The translations under genes were made by a program, and so were the position numbers. A stretch of DNA of 64,000 nucleotides, from the NCBI RefSeq assembly GCF_018403285.1, contig NZ_BOSJ01000005.1:223793-287792 (forward strand), read 5' to 3'. Positions 17,029 to 25,805 of the stretch are shown here, piece by piece. The notes beneath the pieces are model-generated. The model saw only the letters and a list, made by a program, of their open reading frames with translations. It ran no database searches and was not told the DNA's origin. Source of the stretch: Paenibacillus sp. J45TS6. GTDB taxonomy: Bacteria > Bacillota > Bacilli > Paenibacillales > Paenibacillaceae. Numbering within the stretch: the first letter of the stretch is position 1; each line of letters starts with the position of its first letter.

Positions 17029-18306
17029 ATGAGTAAACAAGATCAAGAATTTTCATGGCAAGAGGTGCCGCAAACGCACAGAAACAATTTTAGAAAGACG
17101 TTCTCCGTTATGCTCGCGTTCACTTTCTTTTCGGCAAGCATGCTGGCAGGGGGAACACTTGGAGTCAGCTTGACGTTCATGGAGTTCATGGGAATTGTGC
17201 TTGGCGGTAACTTGATTCTAGGCATATATACAGGGGCGTTAGCACATATCGCTGCCAAAACGGGTCTTTCCACACATTTATTAGCAAAGTATTCGTTTGG
17301 TAGCAAAGGATCTTACCTTCCGTCGTTCCTGCTCGGCTTTACACAGGTGGGATGGTTCGGCGTCGGCGTAGCGATGTTCGCTGTTCCCGTCGCGAAAGCG
17401 ATGGATTGGAACGTCTATCTGCTGATCTTCATATTTGGTTTAGCAATGACAGCAACAGCCATTTTCGGCATCAAGTCACTCGTAATTCTTGGGTATATTG
17501 CGGTTCCTGCAATTGCCATTCTTGGCGGTTACTCCGTGTTTGAAGGAATAGACACACTGGGCGGTCTACAAGGTTTGTTAGATTACAAGCCAGCAGAGTC
17601 GCTGACCGTAGCAGCGGCATTAACGATTTGTATTGGATCATTCATTAGCGGCGGTACGTTGACGCCAGATTTTGCACGTTTTTCTCAAACATCTAAACAG
17701 GCGGTTACCGCTACGGTTATTTCGTTCTTCTTAGGAAACTCGCTCATGTTCCTGTTCGGAGCAGTCGGCGCTATGGCATATAACCTGTCAGATATCTCGG
17801 AGGTTATGTTCCTGCAAGGGTTGATCGTTCCTGCCATCATCGTATTGGGACTGAATATTTGGACGACTAACGATAACGCTCTTTACGCTTCCGGACTGGG
17901 CTTTGCGAATATCACTAAAATCTCGAAAAAGTTCTTCGTTATCGTAAACGGCATCGTGGGTACTGTGTTTGCTATGTGGATGTATAACAATTTTGTTGGT
18001 TTCCTAAATGTGCTGGGCGCAGCGATTCCTTCCATCGGGGCCATCATTATCGCAGACTACTTCTTTGTGAAGCGTAGAAACTATAAACCGTTTGCCGAAA
18101 TGACGTTCAAAAATGTAAACTGGGTAGCGATGGCTGCTTGGGCTATCGGTGTAGCCTTTGCTCAGCTGGCCCCAGGAATTACACCACTAAATGCACTAAT
18201 CGGTACCGCAGTAGCTTACATCGGGTTAATGCTGATCGTTCCTGCGAAAGAATCCAAAGAAATGGGGAATTTAAATGATTATACAGAACGCAAAATTGCG
18301 GGGTAA
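17029..18306 (+). CDS. codB: Cytosine permease (NCS1 family)
   Basis: A 425-residue NCS1 transporter with about 12 hydrophobic segments. The segment [23 protein letters not shown] near residue 205 and [21 protein letters not shown] near 280 are characteristic of CodB-type cytosine permeases. TGGAGG lies eight bases before the ATG. It overlaps the cytosine deaminase gene by 32 bases and lies behind a PyrR-type attenuator, so the two genes form a pyrimidine-salvage operon. Confidence 0.92.
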   Translation: MSKQDQEFSWQEVPQTHRNNFRKTFSVMLAFTFFSASMLAGGTLGVSLTFMEFMGIVLGGNLILGIYTGALAHIAAKTGLSTHLLAKYSFGSKGSYLPSFLLGFTQVGWFGVGVAMFAVPVAKAMDWNVYLLIFIFGLAMTATAIFGIKSLVILGYIAVPAIAILGGYSVFEGIDTLGGLQGLLDYKPAESLTVAAALTICIGSFISGGTLTPDFARFSQTSKQAVTATVISFFLGNSLMFLFGAVGAMAYNLSDISEVMFLQGLIVPAIIVLGLNIWTTNDNALYASGLGFANITKISKKFFVIVNGIVGTVFAMWMYNNFVGFLNVLGAAIPSIGAIIIADYFFVKRRNYKPFAEMTFKNVNWVAMAAWAIGVAFAQLAPGITPLNALIGTAVAYIGLMLIVPAKESKEMGNLNDYTERKIAG

Positions 18307-19543
18307 AGAAGGATTATGGAATATTGTTGTGAAAGACGGGAAGTTTGAAAAAATCACGCAATCTTTGGAAGTAACAACGTATGAGGAAGTAATTGATGTG
18401 AGCGGCGCGCTTGTGCTGCCGCCATTCATCGAACCTCATATTCATCTGGATACAACGTTAACTGCAGGCGAGCCAGAATGGAATTTGAGCGGAACATTGT
18501 TCGAAGGTATCCAGCGTTGGTCCGAACGTAAGGCATTCCTGACACATGAAGACGTTAAAACACGTTCGAAAACAGCACTGAAATGGCAGGTCGCACAAGG
18601 CATTCAGCATGTACGGACGCATGTAGACGTGACCGATCCAAACCTCACTGCTGTTAAAGCGATGCTTGAAGTGAAAGAAGAAATGGCACCATATGTTGAC
18701 ATCCAGCTTGTTGCTTTTCCACAGGAAGGCATTCACTCCTACCCGAACGGCGTAGAACTAATGGAAGAGGCGCTGAAAATGGGCGTTGACGTGGTCGGCG
18801 GTATCCCGCACTTCGAATTTACGAGAGAATATGGCGTGGATTCAATGAAGGTTGCGTTTGACCTCGCTGAAAAATACGACCGTCTTATCGACATTCACTG
18901 CGATGAAATTGATGACGAACAATCCCGTTTCTTGGAAGTCGTAGCTAAAGAAGCTTACGAACGTGGCTTAGGTTCCCGTACAACAGCAAGCCACACGACG
19001 GCAATGGGATCTTATAATGATGCTTACACTTATAAATTGTTCAGACTACTTAAGATGGCGGACCTGAATTTCGTATCCAATCCGCTGGTCAACATCCACT
19101 TGCAAGGGCGTTTCGACACGTATCCGAAAAGAAGAGGGCTGACTCGCGTCAAAGAGCTGCAAGAAGCCGGTCTTAATGTGTGCTTCGGACACGATGATAT
19201 CTTTGATCCATGGTATCCGCTCGGTACGGGTAACATGCTTCAGGTACTGCACATGGGTATCCATGCTTCGCAGTTGCTCGGTTACGATCAAATCGTGAAT
19301 TCAATTGATCTTATTACGAAAAACAGCGCAAGAACGCTGCATATCGAGGATATGTACGGTATTGAAGAAGGTAAACCTGCGAACTTCATCGTTCTTGAAG
19401 CAGAGAATGAATATGAGGCGATCCGTAAACAAGCTGCAGTGCTTTATTCATTCAGAGGCGGCCGCAAAATTGCCGAAACAAAACCTCGAGACACATCGAT
19501 CATTCTTGAGAATGGTTTGGAGAAAGTCACTTTCAATAAATAA
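18275..19543 (+). CDS. codA: Cytosine deaminase
   Basis: A 422-residue amidohydrolase that converts cytosine to uracil and ammonia. Metal and substrate residues are visible: PHIHLDTTL near residue 50-58, [11 protein letters not shown] near 208 and [19 protein letters not shown] near 305. Length and motifs match E. coli CodA. The ATG lies inside codB and is preceded by GGGGAA. Together with the permease it feeds exogenous cytosine into the UMP pool, in line with PyrR-type control of the operon. Confidence 0.94.
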   Translation: MIIQNAKLRGKEGLWNIVVKDGKFEKITQSLEVTTYEEVIDVSGALVLPPFIEPHIHLDTTLTAGEPEWNLSGTLFEGIQRWSERKAFLTHEDVKTRSKTALKWQVAQGIQHVRTHVDVTDPNLTAVKAMLEVKEEMAPYVDIQLVAFPQEGIHSYPNGVELMEEALKMGVDVVGGIPHFEFTREYGVDSMKVAFDLAEKYDRLIDIHCDEIDDEQSRFLEVVAKEAYERGLGSRTTASHTTAMGSYNDAYTYKLFRLLKMADLNFVSNPLVNIHLQGRFDTYPKRRGLTRVKELQEAGLNVCFGHDDIFDPWYPLGTGNMLQVLHMGIHASQLLGYDQIVNSIDLITKNSARTLHIEDMYGIEEGKPANFIVLEAENEYEAIRKQAAVLYSFRGGRKIAETKPRDTSIILENGLEKVTFNK

Positions 19544-19589
19544 TTAGATGAAGCATGTGATGCATCAAGCATAGCTTGCACATTAACTC

Positions 19590-19676
19590 AAAACCCCCAC
19601 TTTGTAGGCAGGGTAAAAAGAGACCGCATACCGCGAACTCTTCCTGCATACAAGAGGGGGTTTTTTGAAATATTGA
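19590..19676 (+). terminator. Rho-independent terminator of codBA
   Basis: A long stem (AAAACCCCC...CTTTGTA...GCAGG with CCTGC...TACAAG...GGGGGTTTT) followed by T6. Confidence 0.8.
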
Positions 19677-19717
19677 AATTTATGTTATCTGGTAAGTTAT
19701 TTGTTTAAATGGCTGAT

Positions 19718-20008
19718 TTAAAAGAATTTGGAGGGGTCTAATAATATCCATACAATCAACGCGATGTTTAAACAAGTTACACATATTCCACCTATAAGGT
19801 AACCTGTAAATACTCTGTTTCTCTTTTTTAGATAAATGATAAGTGGTACCAAGTAAAGCCATTGATAAAAACCAACAAATACATGATTTAATATAAAAAA
19901 ACCATCATCTATGATACCAATTAACATCAAGCCATACGCTCCAAAATAAAAAACGATGACATAAATAAAACTTAATAAAAAACTCAATAGAAATTTCCTG
20001 TTCAACAC
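19718..20008 (-). CDS. Small four-TM membrane protein (UPF0715-like)
   Basis: A 96-residue protein made of four hydrophobic helices with a short basic loop (YLKKRNRVFTGY). Composition and layout fit the UPF0715 membrane-protein family of unknown function. The GTG at 20008 is nine bases after AAAGG; the TTG at 20017 would touch the Shine-Dalgarno site. It lies 63 bases before the next minus-strand gene upstream and may be co-transcribed with it. Confidence 0.6.
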   Translation of the reverse strand: MLNRKFLLSFLLSFIYVIVFYFGAYGLMLIGIIDDGFFILNHVFVGFYQWLYLVPLIIYLKKRNRVFTGYLIGGICVTCLNIALIVWILLDPSKFF

Positions 20009-20080
20009 ATTCCACAACCTTTCTTACAATTAAGAGAAAATTACATAGTCGATAATTTAGTAAATAGAAGAACTCCCTTC

Positions 20081-20722
20081 TTATTTTGAATACGAAAGAC
20101 CTGGGAACACCGTATATTCATCGACGTTGAAAAAGTCTACTTTTTTCATAGTTTCAATTTTCCGATTAGTTATTACAAAATCCCACATTTCTCCTTTTAA
20201 AATATCTTCATATAGAATAACTTTCACTCTAACTTTTAAGGAATGAGTTAATTCTTGTGCATCAACAATTTTATAGTCGATAATCGCTGGGTACATTCCA
20301 CCTATAGGTAACTTATCATAACCTTCCACTGTTACTGATTTAATCAACGCATCATCTCTTTCATCGAAACCAATCATAAATGTTCCAATAATGTTTCTAA
20401 GACTTGCCCAACCACTACCAATGAAATCAAGATCTTGTTTCCATATATCTTCCTGAGAAGGTATCGCTTTGTCATTGATAGTTACCGTTTGATTCTTTTG
20501 GTTCCAACCTACATTCGCATCTAATGCCTTTGCTACCACACTTAAAGGCACCATTACTCGGTTATTGACGATCTGAGGAGCTACATCTGAAGTAACTTGT
20601 TGACCGTTAACCACGATCTTAACGCTCCCTTTAGCAAAAGCTAAACCAACCACGATGCTAAGAGAAAAAACAACCACAAAAAGTGAGATGAACAGTTTCT
20701 TCTTTATTTTTATCGCCTCCAT
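20081..20722 (-). CDS. Secreted copper-amine-oxidase-N-like (stalk) domain protein
   Basis: A secreted protein: signal peptide (KKKLFISLFVVVFSLSIVVGLAFA), then a copper-amine-oxidase N-terminal-like (stalk) domain (VKIVVNGQQVTSDVAPQIVNNRVMVPL...ALDANVGWNQKNQTVTI, residues 32-85), then a C-terminal domain of unknown type. The ATG at 20722 has no Shine-Dalgarno site and contains GGAGG in its own second codon. Eight bases after that GGAGG lies an in-frame ATA (20707-20705) followed directly by AAG AAG AAA, the typical start of such signal peptides. Initiation at ATA is therefore likely and would give a 208-residue precursor. Confidence 0.78.
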   Translation of the reverse strand: MEAIKIKKKLFISLFVVVFSLSIVVGLAFAKGSVKIVVNGQQVTSDVAPQIVNNRVMVPLSVVAKALDANVGWNQKNQTVTINDKAIPSQEDIWKQDLDFIGSGWASLRNIIGTFMIGFDERDDALIKSVTVEGYDKLPIGGMYPAIIDYKIVDAQELTHSLKVRVKVILYEDILKGEMWDFVITNRKIETMKKVDFFNVDEYTVFPGLSYSK

Positions 20723-21141
20723 TTGTAAATGTATATAATGAAAGACGCTAAAAAATTGATTGTAGTTACATTACTTGGTTTCGCCATGCGACAAATCTTA
20801 TCATTTTATATAAATATCTTTTCAATTAGGATGGCGATGATTTGAAGTGTGCGACACCACATTTTTCCTAAATAAAAGGTATAATTTACAATTAGAAAAA
20901 CGCTGTTCAAGATGATATATTATTTATGTCCTCTTAAGAAAAAGACAATTATAAATGTGTGTCTGATGCAGTAATTAAAGATATTTAATTCATTGTGTTC
21001 GATGGTTTTTATTACTAGTTGAATATGTTTTTAAAATATGATAAATTATAAATCCGGAAGATTTTAAGCTGCATGTCCTTTCTAAGGTCTGATATTTTGC
21101 TGGTGAGTATTCACTGAAGATATCACAGCGCAAAAATCATG
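20723..21141. other. Intergenic region before the 5S rRNA gene, no gene seen
   Basis: AT-rich and without a credible ORF. A weak promoter candidate (TTGAAT at 21019, 17 bases, TAAATT at 21042) could drive the 5S-tRNA unit. There is no trace of the 3' end of a 23S rRNA, so the 5S gene here is isolated. Confidence 0.5.
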
Positions 21142-21258
21142 TTTGGTGGCGATAGCGGAGGGGTTCCACACGTACCCATCCCGAACACGACCGTTAAGCC
21201 CTCCAGCGCCGATGGTACTTGGACCGCAGGGTCCTGGGAGAGTAGGACGCCGCCAAGC
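21142..21258 (+). rRNA. rrf: 5S ribosomal RNA
   Basis: About 117 bases from TTTGGTGGCGATAGCGG to GACGCCGCCAAGC, a canonical Bacillales 5S rRNA with helix I formed by both ends. It is not preceded by 16S or 23S in this window and leads directly into the tRNA cluster. Confidence 0.96.
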
Positions 21259-21307
21259 GAATAACCTATTAGGTTATATGTTTACTGAATCATTTATTTA
21301 ACGATGA

Positions 21308-21383
21308 GGGGCCATAGCTCAGCTGGGAGAGCGCCTGCCTTGCAAGCAGGAGGTCAGCGGTTCGATCCCGCTTGGCTCCACCA
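21308..21383 (+). tRNA. tRNA-Ala(TGC)
   Basis: Cloverleaf with anticodon loop CTTGCAA; acceptor GGGGCCA/TGGCTCC; encoded CCA end. First tRNA after the 5S gene. Confidence 0.96.
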
Positions 21384-21387
21384 ATAT

Positions 21388-21463
21388 TCCCTGATAGCTC
21401 AGTTGGTAGAGCACTCGACTGTTAATCGAGTTGTCACAGGTTCGAGTCCTGTTCGGGGAGCCA
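21388..21463 (+). tRNA. tRNA-Asn(GTT)
   Basis: Anticodon loop CTGTTAA; acceptor TCCCTGA/TCGGGGA; encoded CCA. Confidence 0.96.
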
Positions 21464-21465
21464 GC

Positions 21466-21537
21466 GGCCCGTTGGTCAAGGGGTTAAGACACCTCCCTTT
21501 CACGGAGGTAACAGGGGTTCGAATCCCCTACGGGTCA
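21466..21537 (+). tRNA. tRNA-Glu(TTC)
   Basis: Anticodon TTC in CTCCCTTTCACGGAG; acceptor GGCCCGT/ACGGGTC; CCA not encoded. Confidence 0.96.
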
Positions 21538-21545
21538 CTTTATAT

Positions 21546-21621
21546 GGAGATTTAGCTCAGCTGGGAGAGCATCTGCCTTACAAGCAGAGGGTCGGGGGTT
21601 CGATCCCCTCAATCTCCACCA
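21546..21621 (+). tRNA. tRNA-Val(TAC)
   Basis: Anticodon TAC in CTGCCTTACAAGCAG; acceptor GGAGATT/AATCTCC; encoded CCA. Confidence 0.96.
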
Positions 21622-21709
21622 TACCAAATAATGCAGGATGAAATCCTGTGAATTCAACTAATTTATCCTAGCTCCAATTATATGGAGTATGGTATAATCG
21701 AATTAATTA

Positions 21710-21785
<76 letters not shown>

Positions 21786-21794
21786 GTTTCATAT

Positions 21795-21880
21795 GGAGGA
21801 TTAGCGAAGTGGCCAAACGCATCAGACTGTAAATCTGCTCCCTTACGGGTTCGGTGGTTCGAATCCATCATCCTCCACCA
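21795..21880 (+). tRNA. tRNA-Tyr(GTA)
   Basis: Class II tRNA with a long variable arm; anticodon GTA in CAGACTGTAAATCTG; encoded CCA. Confidence 0.96.
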
Positions 21881-21886
21881 GTTTTT

Positions 21887-21960
21887 AGGGGCATAGTTTA
21901 AAGGTAGAACAACGGTCTCCAAAACCGTTGGTGTGGGTTCAATTCCTGCTGCCCCTGCCA
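21887..21960 (+). tRNA. tRNA-Trp(CCA)
   Basis: Anticodon CCA in CGGTCTCCAAAACCG; acceptor AGGGGCA/TGCCCCT; encoded CCA end. Confidence 0.95.
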
Positions 21961-21990
21961 ATTTCATAATAGTAAAGAATGATAATATAT

Positions 21991-22064
21991 GGCGGTCGTG
22001 GCGAAGGGGTTAACGCACCGGATTGTGGCTCCGGCATTCGTGGGTTCAAGTCCCATCGATCGCC
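21991..22064 (+). tRNA. tRNA-His(GTG)
   Basis: Anticodon GTG in CCGGATTGTGGCTCCGG; extra G at -1 (21991) opposite C73, the tRNA-His identity pair; CCA not encoded. Confidence 0.95.
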
Positions 22065-22084
22065 CTTGTACAACTTATCGCTGT

Positions 22085-22159
22085 TGGGGATTAGCCAAGC
22101 GGTAAGGCAACGGACTTTGACTCCGTCATGCATAGGTTCAAATCCTATATCCCCAGCCA
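22085..22159 (+). tRNA. tRNA-Gln(TTG)
   Basis: Anticodon TTG in CGGACTTTGACTCCG; acceptor TGGGGAT/ATCCCCA; encoded CCA. Confidence 0.95.
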
Positions 22160-22170
22160 TTTTATAGTAC

Positions 22171-22246
22171 GAGCCATTAGCTCAGTTGGTAGAGCACCTG
22201 ACTTTTAATCAGGGTGTCGAAGGTTCGAGTCCTTCATGGCTCACCA
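22171..22246 (+). tRNA. tRNA-Lys(TTT)
   Basis: Anticodon TTT in CTGACTTTTAATCAG; acceptor GAGCCAT/ATGGCTC; encoded CCA. Confidence 0.96.
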
Positions 22247-22256
22247 TCATATATAT

Positions 22257-22337
22257 GCGCGTGTGGCGGAATTGGCAGACGCACTAGACTTAGGATCTAG
22301 CGTCTTTGACGTGGGGGTTCGAGTCCCTTCACGCGCA
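22257..22337 (+). tRNA. tRNA-Leu(TAG)
   Basis: Class II tRNA; anticodon TAG in TAGACTTAGGATCTA; acceptor GCGCGTG/CACGCGC; CCA not encoded. Confidence 0.95.
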
Positions 22338-22347
22338 TCCTTTAATT

Positions 22348-22413
22348 GCGGACATGGATCAGCGGTTAAATTTTGCCTTGCCAGGCAAGGGTCGCTGATT
22401 TCCGTCGTCTGCT
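22348..22413 (+). pseudogene. tRNA-Gly(GCC)-derived gene degraded into a rod-like hairpin
   Basis: Acceptor arms GCGGAC/GTCTGC and the anticodon stem-loop TTGCC-TTGCCAG-GGCAA (anticodon GCC) are kept, but the T-arm has lost its GTTCGAATC core by deletion and the D-arm lacks its GG-containing stem-loop. ATCAGCG from the former D side is now the exact complement of CGCTGAT on the former T side, so the RNA would fold as one long hairpin. It is followed by TTTTATATTTTTTT, so it might also attenuate transcription of the tRNAs behind it. It is unlikely to work as an ordinary tRNA. Confidence 0.75.
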
Positions 22414-22426
22414 TTTATATTTTTTT

Positions 22427-22503
22427 GCGCCCTTAGCTCAGCTGGATAGAGCGTTTGACTACGAATCAAAAGGCCGGGAGTTCGAATCTCTCAGGGCGCG
22501 CCA
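22427..22503 (+). tRNA. tRNA-Arg(ACG)
   Basis: Anticodon ACG in TTGACTACGAATCAA; acceptor GCGCCCT/AGGGCGC; encoded CCA. Confidence 0.95.
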
Positions 22504-22525
22504 TTATATTTAAAATAAGAAGCAA

Positions 22526-22605
22526 GCCGGTGTGGCGGAATTGGCAGACGCGCGCGACTCAAAATCGTGAGGGAAACCGTGGGGGTTCGAGTCCCTTCAC
22601 CGGCA
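22526..22605 (+). tRNA. tRNA-Leu(CAA)
   Basis: Class II tRNA; anticodon stem CGCGA/TCGTG with loop CTCAAAA; acceptor GCCGGTG/CACCGGC; CCA not encoded. Confidence 0.93.
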
Positions 22606-22613
22606 TTTATTAT

Positions 22614-22687
22614 CGGGATGTAGCTCAGCTTGGTAGAGCACCTGGTTTGGGACCAGGGGGTCGCATGTTCAAATCGTGTCATCCCGA
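22614..22687 (+). tRNA. tRNA-Pro(TGG)
   Basis: Anticodon TGG in CTGGTTTGGGACCAG; acceptor CGGGATG/CATCCCG; CCA not encoded. Confidence 0.95.
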
Positions 22688-22696
22688 TATTTTTAC

Positions 22697-22767
22697 GCGG
22701 GTGTAGTTCAATGGTAGAACTTCAGCCTTCCAAGCTGATAGCGTGGGTTCGATTCCCATCACCCGCT
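22697..22767 (+). tRNA. tRNA-Gly(TCC)
   Basis: Anticodon TCC in CAGCCTTCCAAGCTG; acceptor GCGGGTG/CACCCGC; CCA not encoded. Last tRNA of the cluster. Confidence 0.95.
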
Positions 22768-22775
22768 TCATTAGT

Positions 22776-22807
22776 AAACCTCTTTGCGAAAGCGAAGGGG
22801 TTTTTAT
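22776..22807 (+). terminator. Rho-independent terminator of the 5S-tRNA cluster
   Basis: AAACCTCTTTGC/GCGAAGGGGTTT stem with a GAAA loop, then T's. Confidence 0.85.
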
Positions 22808-22858
22808 ATTTCTACTTTTACAGAGAGTAAGTATTGAACTATTTGGGTTGTTCTTTTC

Positions 22859-23051
22859 AGGCTAGATACCGATACACACCTAACACCTAAAAGCGAGGAA
22901 GCTGAAATAGTTGATTCCTTTGAAGAGGTGACTGCTATTGAAGTTCCAAAATGAGCATAGACCTGTATTTAATGGATTAATCCTTGTATACAACGACAAG
23001 ATAAAAAAAGCTTACAAAGCAGGATATTATAAATTAAAAAGTTTACAGTGA
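22859..23051 (+). pseudogene. Two overlapping short coding remnants downstream of the tRNA cluster
   Basis: Frame 1 from about 22859 reads ...TPKSEEAEIVDSFEEVTAIE... to a TGA at 22952. A second 37-codon frame starts at the TTG at 22938 (GAGGTG upstream) and reads KFQNEHRPVFNGLILVYNDK and onward to a TGA at 23049. The overlapping arrangement is typical of small phage or mobile-element genes, and the site next to a tRNA cluster fits an old integration. No function can be assigned. Confidence 0.4.
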
Positions 23052-23116
23052 AAATTGACTTGTGTGTAGTATTGTCATATTTTACAGTAAGTCATTTTTC
23101 GCATTCTTTATCTCTA

Positions 23117-23163
23117 AACCCCCAAGCCTCTGAATGGATCTAATAGGCTTGGGGTTGTTTTTA
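23117..23163 (+). terminator. Terminator-like hairpin in the 22.8-23.7 kb intergenic region
   Basis: AACCCCCAAGCCT pairs with AGGCTTGGGGTT (one bulged C), followed by GTTTTTA. Confidence 0.7.
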
Positions 23164-23406
23164 TAATATAATATGAAAAACACATTATATGAATATTTCA
23201 TAATAATAAAATGTAACCGTACTTATCTACTTCACACATATCCATCAAATTCACGTTCCTATATGAATAAACTACCTTTACTCTAAAATAAGACCGCTGT
23301 AAAGGAATATTACCTTAAATCTTTAGATTTATAATTTAAGAAATTTATCTGGTATACTCAATAAATCCAGCAAGAATAGAGCATTTGAAATAATGTGGAA
23401 CGAAGT

Positions 23407-23448
23407 AACCTTATCTACGTATTACCATGCGGGGATAAGGTTGTTTTT
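23407..23448 (+). terminator. Second terminator-like hairpin in the same intergenic region
   Basis: AACCTTATC pairs with GATAAGGTT, followed by GTTTTTG. The 900-base region between the tRNAs and the ABC exporter holds this, the hairpin at 23117, the coding remnants and an inverted repeat at 23562, but no intact gene. Confidence 0.65.
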
Positions 23449-23561
23449 GCTAATTCATTCACATCGAATTCTATCTTCTGTACATTCTTGTGTTAATATG
23501 CACAGCATGAACATAATCAAAAAGAGCTCTAAGGATTTTTACATAATACGGAGACGATATC

Positions 23562-23599
23562 GAATTTCTTAAATCTCTTATAACGGATTTAAGAAATTC
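23562..23599 (+). promoter_or_regulatory. Perfect 14-bp inverted repeat upstream of the ABC exporter
   Basis: GAATTTCTTAAATC (23562-23575) and its exact complement GATTTAAGAAATTC (23586-23599) with a ten-base spacer. There is no T-run. It lies about 120 bases before the exporter start and could be an operator for a dimeric regulator or a 5'-UTR hairpin. Confidence 0.6.
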
Positions 23600-23718
23600 A
23601 TATGGAAATCGTAAATGCGTGAGTGTCCCCATCTTTGACTAATGGGGTACTCGCACATGTTCTTTATCGCTTCAGATATCATCAATCACGTACTGAAATG
23701 TTTGAGGAGGAAATTCAG

Positions 23719-24651
23719 ATGATCATAGAAGTAACGGGTCTGGTCAAAAGGTACAAAGATTACACAGCTGTAGATGGTGTTGATCTGAGTATTCATGAAG
23801 GTGAAATATTTGGACTGCTCGGACCCAACGGTGCAGGAAAATCAACAACGATGAACACGTTACTGGGCTTATTAAAAGTCAACAATGGCACAGTAAAAAT
23901 GTTTGGTAAGGACTTTTCCAAGCATGCAAGAGAAATCAAACGATCTGTCGGATATGTACCGCAGGACTTGGCTTTTTTCGAAACCTTAAGTGCCATCGAT
24001 AATGTAACGTATTGGGGTAAGTTGTATGGACTTCGAGGCAAAGAGCTACATACATCCGTACAGGAAGCACTTGAGTTTACTGGATTATGGGATAGAAGAA
24101 AAGGGATTGCTAAGACTTTTTCGGGTGGCATGAAAAGACGTCTGAACATCGCTTGTGCGATTGTACATAAGCCGCGTATTCTTTTTATGGATGAACCTAC
24201 GGTTGGAGTAGATCCCCAATCACGCAACAATATTCTGGAATCGATTAAAATTATGAATCAAAATGGGATGACCATCATCTATACAACACATTACATGGAA
24301 GAGATCGAAGCCATCTGTGAACGAGTTGCCATTATGGATTTCGGAAAAGTAATCGCACTCGGAAGTATAGAGGAGCTGATTGATTCCATTTCAACGGGAA
24401 ATCGCTTAAGTCTGGAGCTTGCATCGAATTCGGACGCAGCTGTTTCGGTAATTAAAGAGTCGGAAGGTGTCACCGCCTGCAACAACATAAACGGAGTACT
24501 CGACATTCACTTGGAAAAAGATGAACGGTTTCTTACGGGGATATTGGAGAATCTGATTCGGAAAGAATTTAAAATTAAGTCCATGACACTGGAAAAACCG
24601 AATCTGGAGACGGTATTCTTGCAGTTGACTGGTAAAAAACTGAGAGACTAA
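23719..24651 (+). CDS. ABC exporter ATP-binding subunit (LnrL-like)
   Basis: A 310-residue ATPase: Walker A GPNGAGKST near residue 38, Q-loop VPQDLAFFE, signature FSGGMKRRL near 135, Walker B ILFMDEPTVGVD near 155. The C-terminal extension after residue 220 is typical of ABC-2 drug or lantibiotic exporters. GAGGAGG lies eight bases before the ATG at 23719, so longer starts are wrong. With two equal-sized ABC-2 permeases downstream, the three-gene layout and lengths match B. subtilis LnrLMN (linearmycin resistance). The adjacent two-component system found there is absent here. Confidence 0.88.
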   Translation: MIIEVTGLVKRYKDYTAVDGVDLSIHEGEIFGLLGPNGAGKSTTMNTLLGLLKVNNGTVKMFGKDFSKHAREIKRSVGYVPQDLAFFETLSAIDNVTYWGKLYGLRGKELHTSVQEALEFTGLWDRRKGIAKTFSGGMKRRLNIACAIVHKPRILFMDEPTVGVDPQSRNNILESIKIMNQNGMTIIYTTHYMEEIEAICERVAIMDFGKVIALGSIEELIDSISTGNRLSLELASNSDAAVSVIKESEGVTACNNINGVLDIHLEKDERFLTGILENLIRKEFKIKSMTLEKPNLETVFLQLTGKKLRD

Positions 24652-24671
24652 TCCGGGACGGTGATGAAACG

Positions 24672-25805
24672 ATGAATATACTCACTCAAATTTTTTATTC
24701 GGCAAAACGGATCTTGATTGACCCTAAACCGATTTTCATTAGATTGCTCAGTTTTTTATTAATTATTTTAATATTAGGTACTGCGTTTAAAGACCAATTT
24801 AATGTCACCTCTTTGGATAAAGTAAGGATCGTTTATAGCAATGAAGATTCTGGTCAACTTGGTGAAATGTTCATTAGTTCTATGATCGGTGCGAAAGAAA
24901 TTAGCTCACTGGCAGAGTTCGATCAAGTGCTTTCTCTTGATGAAGGACGAGAGATCCTTAATAATGAAGAGGCAGATGCGTTTATTTATATTCCTGAAGG
25001 ATTCTCGAACCAAGGGGAAGCGGATGGATCAAGCAAAACAGTTGAAGTATTTCTGGCCAAATCTTCGGGCGTGGATACAACGGTTGTGCGGAATGTCGTG
25101 GATAGTCTGATTAATGGGCTAAATACCGCAGGCGTAGTCGCCACCATGTCGGGCAATACACAAATCGATCAAGTGAATTCGGATACCAGCTTGAAGGAAG
25201 AGCCTCTAACCGATTCCAAATCGGCGACAGCCATGGGATATTACGCTATTGCAATGCTGCTGATGTTTATGATGCGTGGTCAGGAATATGGCGCTGCAGG
25301 AATGGGAGAGGACTATTTGGGTACATTGGGTGATCGTCTCAAGCTTTCACCGATTAAACCTTTCGAACAGTATCTAGGAAAAACGATAGGTCTTTCCTTA
25401 GTTACCTTCTTACAGGGGATGGTGATTATCCTGTTTACCAAATATGTATATGATGTGGATTGGGGGAATCACTTTGGTGTCATCGTTTTGATCGTGTTTG
25501 TGTTCTCTTTATTAACCACGACACTCGGTGGCCTACTGACCATTATCTTAAAGGATTCCGTAAAAGCCGACACCCTTGCCAATATTGTAACTCTTGTATC
25601 CACTTTTCTTATTGGCGGGTTTATTATTATTGATTTTGGAGCTATCGCAGCAATATCCCCAAGCTATTATGCAAAATCAGCGATATTCAACGTTGTATAT
25701 AACGACGAGCTAGGTTCTGCTTTTGTAAATATTGGACAGATGTTGGCTATCACCTTGTTATTTGCGGTGATCAGCATTGTGGTTTCAAGGAGGAAGAGAG
25801 CATGA
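24672..25805 (+). CDS. ABC-2 type exporter permease (LnrM-like)
   Basis: A 377-residue permease: one N-terminal TM (about 20-40), a large extracellular domain (residues about 45-215) and five C-terminal TM helices, the standard ABC-2 exporter layout. The motif GTLGDRLKLSPIKPFEQYLGKTIG near 220 is the coupling region before the second TM. The Shine-Dalgarno site is weak (GGTGAT). It overlaps the next permease gene by four bases (ATGA) and lies 20 bases after the ATPase gene. Confidence 0.85.
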   Translation: MNILTQIFYSAKRILIDPKPIFIRLLSFLLIILILGTAFKDQFNVTSLDKVRIVYSNEDSGQLGEMFISSMIGAKEISSLAEFDQVLSLDEGREILNNEEADAFIYIPEGFSNQGEADGSSKTVEVFLAKSSGVDTTVVRNVVDSLINGLNTAGVVATMSGNTQIDQVNSDTSLKEEPLTDSKSATAMGYYAIAMLLMFMMRGQEYGAAGMGEDYLGTLGDRLKLSPIKPFEQYLGKTIGLSLVTFLQGMVIILFTKYVYDVDWGNHFGVIVLIVFVFSLLTTTLGGLLTIILKDSVKADTLANIVTLVSTFLIGGFIIIDFGAIAAISPSYYAKSAIFNVVYNDELGSAFVNIGQMLAITLLFAVISIVVSRRKRA

